In this document: positions 14,559 to 17,414 of the stretch, piece after piece | Numbering within the stretch: the first letter of the stretch is position 1 | How the letters are laid out: each line of letters begins with the position of its first letter | Source: Microcaldota archaeon | GTDB taxonomy: Archaea; Micrarchaeota; Micrarchaeia; Micrarchaeales; Micrarchaeaceae | DNA length: 17,414 nt | Direction of reading: 5' to 3' | NCBI GenBank assembly: GCA_021812205.1 | Contig: JAKAOJ010000002.1 | Span: 1-17,414, forward strand | Notes under the pieces: model-generated | What the model was told of the DNA's origin: nothing | The model's database searches: none | The model's input: the letters and a program-made list of their open reading frames with translations, nothing else | Translations under genes and position numbers: made by a program

Positions 14559-15611
14559 CTACTGCACCCACGCGGATATGCCAGACTGGCGGGACGAACC
14601 GCGCTTCTTTGCCAGCATCTCAGCATACTTCGTGATGCGGTCTGCGCTGAAGTCGTGCTCGTCGCACATGAAGCGCACTGTGCCATCAACATCCACCTTG
14701 GCTGTGAGCGCGTTCGTCATGTATGCCTTGTCTATCTCAAGCACCTCAGGCTCTGTGAAGAGGCGCTCCACCTCGGCTATGTCCAGCTCGAACTCGGCAT
14801 TGTGCCGCTCCTTCGCAAACCTCTTTATGTCATTGATGTCCTTGGCTTCCTTCACGGCCTTGAGCGCCGTCTTTGGGCCCACGCCCTTTATCCCTTCGTT
14901 GAAGTCTGTGCCGAGCAATATGCCCAGCCAGATAAGCTGATGCCTGCTTATCCCCAGTGCGGAGAGCGTCTCCTCGAGGTTCACGAGCTCGGGCTCGACG
15001 TTGACGTAGATGTTCTTCTTTGGCAGCTTGCGCTTGCCCGACAGTGTAAGGTTGCGCACCACGTTCTTTGAGCCGAAGAGCAGCGTGTCGTAGTCCTGGC
15101 TCGCTGCAGCATATGCCAGGCCCTGCGAGCACATGTAGCTGGCCTGCGCCTCGCCCTCGCTAGGAGCATTTATGTGCGGCACGCCCATCAGCTCTAGAAG
15201 GGCCTTTGAGCTCTCGACTATGCGCCTGTCGACGCGCGAGCTTTGCTGGGCGTGGGTGCGCGCCTCCTCCAGCTCGCCTGCGCCCTTGGCCTTTTGCCAG
15301 GCCGCATAAGCCTCCTCGCGCCTCTGCATCCGCGCCTCTATGGTCTTCTGCTTAAGCATGGAGGGCACTCCGTCGAAGACGTATATCGGCTTTATACCGT
15401 GCTCTATGAGCTCTATGGTCCTGTAGAACAGCCCGGACAGGTGGCTCGTGACGTTCCCGTGCGAGTCCATGAGCGGCGTGCCGTCCGGCTGCCTTATTAT
15501 GGAGAGGAACTGGTAGAGCACGTTGTACGCGTCTATCGCTATTATACGGTCGTTTAGCTCGTCTAGTGTTATCTTCCTCCTTACTGCTAGCTTGCTCAGG
15601 TCTACAGCCAT
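14559..15611 (-). CDS. fen: Flap endonuclease 1 (FEN1)
   Basis: Structure-specific nuclease that removes 5' flaps and RNA primers during Okazaki-fragment maturation. From the ATG at 15611 it has 350 aa, close to archaeal FEN1 (about 340). Metal-site acids fall exactly where expected: D27 (AIDAYN), D80 (VFDG), E152 and E154 (SEGEA), D173 and D175 (QDYD) and D236 (GTDFNEG), followed by the H2TH region GIKGVGPKTAL. The C-terminus QSGISAWV (342-349) fits a PCNA-interacting PIP box. The frame stays open to 15695, but MAVDLSKL corresponds to the family's MGVDL start, and an AAGGG lies 6 nt before it. It follows the MBF1 stop by 16 nt, so the two form an operon. Confidence 0.97.
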   Translation of the reverse strand: MAVDLSKLAVRRKITLDELNDRIIAIDAYNVLYQFLSIIRQPDGTPLMDSHGNVTSHLSGLFYRTIELIEHGIKPIYVFDGVPSMLKQKTIEARMQRREEAYAAWQKAKGAGELEEARTHAQQSSRVDRRIVESSKALLELMGVPHINAPSEGEAQASYMCSQGLAYAAASQDYDTLLFGSKNVVRNLTLSGKRKLPKKNIYVNVEPELVNLEETLSALGISRHQLIWLGILLGTDFNEGIKGVGPKTALKAVKEAKDINDIKRFAKERHNAEFELDIAEVERLFTEPEVLEIDKAYMTNALTAKVDVDGTVRFMCDEHDFSADRITKYAEMLAKKRGSSRQSGISAWVQ

Positions 15612-15627
15612 CCAAATCCCTTCAGCC

Positions 15628-16077
15628 TTACATTTCCACGAAGTCGCCGAGGGTTGCGCGGTCCTTTGAGCTGCGGCTGTGCTCCTCCGGCTCAAGGCTT
15701 GCCTCCTCCAGAAGCTTTATGCTCAGGGCCTTCTCCAGCTTGCGCGCAAGGGGCTCCGGAAGGCTTGTCTTCTCGGTCTCTACCCTGGCCAGGAATGTCT
15801 CCTTCTCGTTTATCATCTCGGCCAGGACCTTCAGGGGTATTTTCATTGCGGTGCGCGCTGCCTTTATGCGCTCGCCGTAGTTGTCGACGACCTGCAGCTC
15901 GGCATGGCGCTTAGGCGCCTGCATGCTCCGCACCTGGGGCTTCTTTTGCTCTGATGCGGCTGCCCTGATGACCCTCTTGCCCTTGGCGCACTTCGGGCAT
16001 ACGCGCAGCTCAACTCCTTCCACGTCAACTACATACACCTGCTCTGCCCTGCGCCCGCACAGTTCGCATTCCTCCAT
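15628..16077 (-). CDS. Multiprotein bridging factor 1-type transcription factor (archaeal MBF1)
   Basis: A 149-aa archaeal MBF1. The N-terminal zinc ribbon has C4-x-x-C7 and C27-x-x-C30. A basic linker (about 35-70) leads to an XRE/Cro helix-turn-helix domain (about 75-135) beginning YGERIKAARTAMKIPLKVLAEMI, followed by an acidic and Ser-rich tail. The archaeal protein is linked to transcription and to the small ribosomal subunit; its exact role is unsettled. The ATG at 16077 is preferred because it starts directly at the zinc ribbon and lies just downstream of a TATA-like element. The open frame to 16167 would include promoter sequence. It is first in an operon with fen1 and divergent from the S2P protease. 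Confidence 0.93.
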   Translation of the reverse strand: MEECELCGRRAEQVYVVDVEGVELRVCPKCAKGKRVIRAAASEQKKPQVRSMQAPKRHAELQVVDNYGERIKAARTAMKIPLKVLAEMINEKETFLARVETEKTSLPEPLARKLEKALSIKLLEEASLEPEEHSRSSKDRATLGDFVEM

Positions 16078-16105
16078 CCAACCACAGCAATAATCCCCAA
16101 CGCAC

Positions 16106-16115
16106 AAATAAAAAT
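16106..16115 (-). promoter_or_regulatory. Probable TATA box of mbf1-fen1
   Basis: ATTTTTATTT on the minus strand predicts transcription start near 16085, about 8 nt before the ATG at 16077. The gap to the divergent gene is 121 nt and holds promoters for both directions. Confidence 0.4.
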
Positions 16116-16144
16116 CTGCCCCGCGCGCAATGCGCAGAATCGTG

Positions 16145-16153
16145 CATATAAAG
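16145..16153 (+). promoter_or_regulatory. Probable TATA box of the S2P protease gene
   Basis: CATATAAAG on the plus strand predicts transcription start near 16175-16180, leaving a leader of about 20 nt. GGTG at 16191-16194 is 4 nt before the ATG at 16199. Confidence 0.5.
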
Positions 16154-16198
16154 CTTTTTGCCGCCAATTAGTATAGACTGATTTGCGGCTGGTGCTGA

Positions 16199-17414
16199 AT
16201 GGCGGCTAACTCAAGCAAGAAGGGAAACTCTGCGGTCAGGGCCGCCGCAGGCATTGCCACCGTCGCAGCGACCATAGCAGCGCTGTACTTCCTTTACTTC
16301 GCCTCTTACATCGGCGCTGCTGTGCAGTGGATCTCGGCGCTTGCCGTGCTCGCCATAAGCGGAATGCTGCTCAGGATGCTATTCTCGCTTCATGGAGGCT
16401 ACGGCATCTACATGCTGAGCAGCTCTAAGGGCATAGGCATGATACACAGGATTGCCAGGGATCACCGTGCCTTCTGGGACGCGCTCGCGCTCTGGGGGCT
16501 GGTGCTGGGGTTCGGGATACTTGCGTGGCCGCTCCTGAAGGGCAGGATCAGCAAGAGGCTGTACGCATTCGGCGTGGTCTCCGTGGCTTTCATAATGCTT
16601 TTCATCGTGCCGTTCCTCAGCTACTCGGTCATATTCATAAATATACCGTCACTGCAGAGGTTCACTTCGGCAGTTCAGCCGCTTCCCTCCCCGGCGCAGT
16701 ATGTCAGCTCGGTGCTTGGAGGCGACATCATAACTTATGCACTGCGCGCCGTGACTGTGATTGCGGGTTTCACAGGATACATGTTCTACCTTCTTGCGCT
16801 CAACTCGTACAACATACTGGTGTCGGTAGCAGCTTCTGTCAGCGCGGCTTCGATAGCGCCGCTCTCGAGCCAGGTAGCAGGCGTGGCGCCGCTCATACCT
16901 GGTCTGGACACGCCTCTCTTTGCCGGCATAATAGCGCTTATAGTGATACTTGTAGTGCATGAGTTCTCTCACGGGATACTGGCATCGATGCTCAAGGTCA
17001 GGCTCAAATCAATAGGACTGCTGATGTTCGGACTCGTGCCTGTAGGAGCATTCGTCGAGCCCGATGAGAAGCAGGTGGCGAAACTCCCTGTCATGGGCCA
17101 GAACAAGATACTCGCCGCGGGAGTCTCGTCGAACTTCCTGCTGATGCTGGTGTTCTTCGTGCCCATGCTGCTTATGGTGCCGTATGTTGTCGGCCACATC
17201 TACCAGCAGAGCGTGGTGATAACAGGGACCATATCAGGCTATCCCGCCTACAACGTGGTGCAGGTGGGCTCGCAGGTCATCTCTTGGAACGGCTATAAGG
17301 TGATGAACCTTACAGGCTTCGAGAGCTTTGCATCGAAGGAAGACCCCGGCTCCACCATCAGGCTCGTTACAAGCGCCGGCGCATACACATTCACCTCGCA
17401 GGCTTACAATGAGA
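16199..17414 (+). CDS. Site-2 protease family membrane metalloprotease (M50), 3'-truncated by the window edge
   Basis: The frame is open from the ATG at 16199 to the window end: 405 codons without a stop. It is rich in long hydrophobic spans from about residue 14 onward. VIVLVVHEFSHGILA carries the zinc-binding HExxH (H254, E255, H258) inside a membrane segment, followed by GLVPVGAFVEPDE, a segment starting NFLLMLVFF (N312) and then a PDZ-like stretch (about 340 to the end: SGYPAYNVV, GSQVISWNGYKV). The second zinc-ligand motif, usually an N-x(n)-P-x-x-x-x-D-G in a later span, would lie beyond the edge. Site-2 proteases cleave substrates within the membrane, often releasing transcription regulators. 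The N-terminal membrane portion of about 250 residues before HExxH is longer than in compact bacterial members. It is divergent from mbf1. Confidence 0.9.
   Translation, partial: MAANSSKKGNSAVRAAAGIATVAATIAALYFLYFASYIGAAVQWISALAVLAISGMLLRMLFSLHGGYGIYMLSSSKGIGMIHRIARDHRAFWDALALWGLVLGFGILAWPLLKGRISKRLYAFGVVSVAFIMLFIVPFLSYSVIFINIPSLQRFTSAVQPLPSPAQYVSSVLGGDIITYALRAVTVIAGFTGYMFYLLALNSYNILVSVAASVSAASIAPLSSQVAGVAPLIPGLDTPLFAGIIALIVILVVHEFSHGILASMLKVRLKSIGLLMFGLVPVGAFVEPDEKQVAKLPVMGQNKILAAGVSSNFLLMLVFFVPMLLMVPYVVGHIYQQSVVITGTISGYPAYNVVQVGSQVISWNGYKVMNLTGFESFASKEDPGSTIRLVTSAGAYTFTSQAYNE

Noticed and set aside
16525..16962. Plus-strand frame overlapping the S2P gene (145 codons)
   Set aside because: It is a shifted frame inside a clear membrane protease and ends before the HExxH motif. 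No ribosome binding site or motif was seen.
1..17414. CRISPR array, tRNA, rRNA or transposase
   Set aside because: No regularly spaced identical repeats, no cloverleaf with a CCA-like end, no rRNA cores and no transposase motif were found on reading both strands.

Overview
The window is a gene-dense archaeal chromosome segment. It encodes both subunits of the archaeal family-D DNA polymerase, an archaeal FEN1, an archaeal MBF1-type transcription factor, an AglB/STT3 oligosaccharyltransferase and a UPF0147 protein, with TATA-like boxes and AGGTG-type ribosome binding sites. AGG arginine and ATA isoleucine codons are frequent, intergenic gaps are very short, and several proteins are small or divergent versions of their family. 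I infer a DPANN-type archaeon, perhaps Micrarchaeota-like; that placement rests on gene content and is not proven. I see no IS element, tRNA, rRNA, CRISPR array or intein.

Layout. Positions 1-185 hold a GC-rich stretch with overlapping inverted repeats, then an AT-rich direct repeat that probably contains the aglB promoter. On the plus strand lie aglB (231-2504) and, 4 nt later, a ferritin-like/VIT1 iron transporter fusion (2509-3462). Convergent to them on the minus strand is UPF0147 - DP1 - DP2 (8719 down to 3473), with 4-5 nt gaps. Upstream of it, also on the minus strand, are a PadR regulator and a SAM methyltransferase coupled by an ATGA overlap (9825-8786), with a palindrome-rich operator in front. 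Next upstream is polX - lipoate-ligase-like - deaminase (13119-9908). A divergent plus-strand gene encodes a transglutaminase-fold protein that lacks catalytic residues (13202-13792). It converges on an Hsp20 gene followed by a 40-residue, half-basic mini-protein (14484-13794). Upstream of that is mbf1 - fen1 (16077-14559). A divergent membrane-embedded site-2 protease starts at 16199 and runs off the right edge.

The main theme is replication and repair: polymerase D (synthesis and proofreading), FEN1 (flap removal) and PolX (gap repair) lie within about 12 kb. DP2 and FEN1 both end in PCNA-interacting (PIP-box) motifs. A second theme is envelope and stress: glycosylation, iron handling, Hsp20, an S2P protease and a probably self-regulated PadR unit. 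The least ordinary items are three proteins whose expected catalytic residues are substituted or displaced (STT3, lipoate ligase, transglutaminase), the basic mini-protein, and the PadR/methyltransferase pair.
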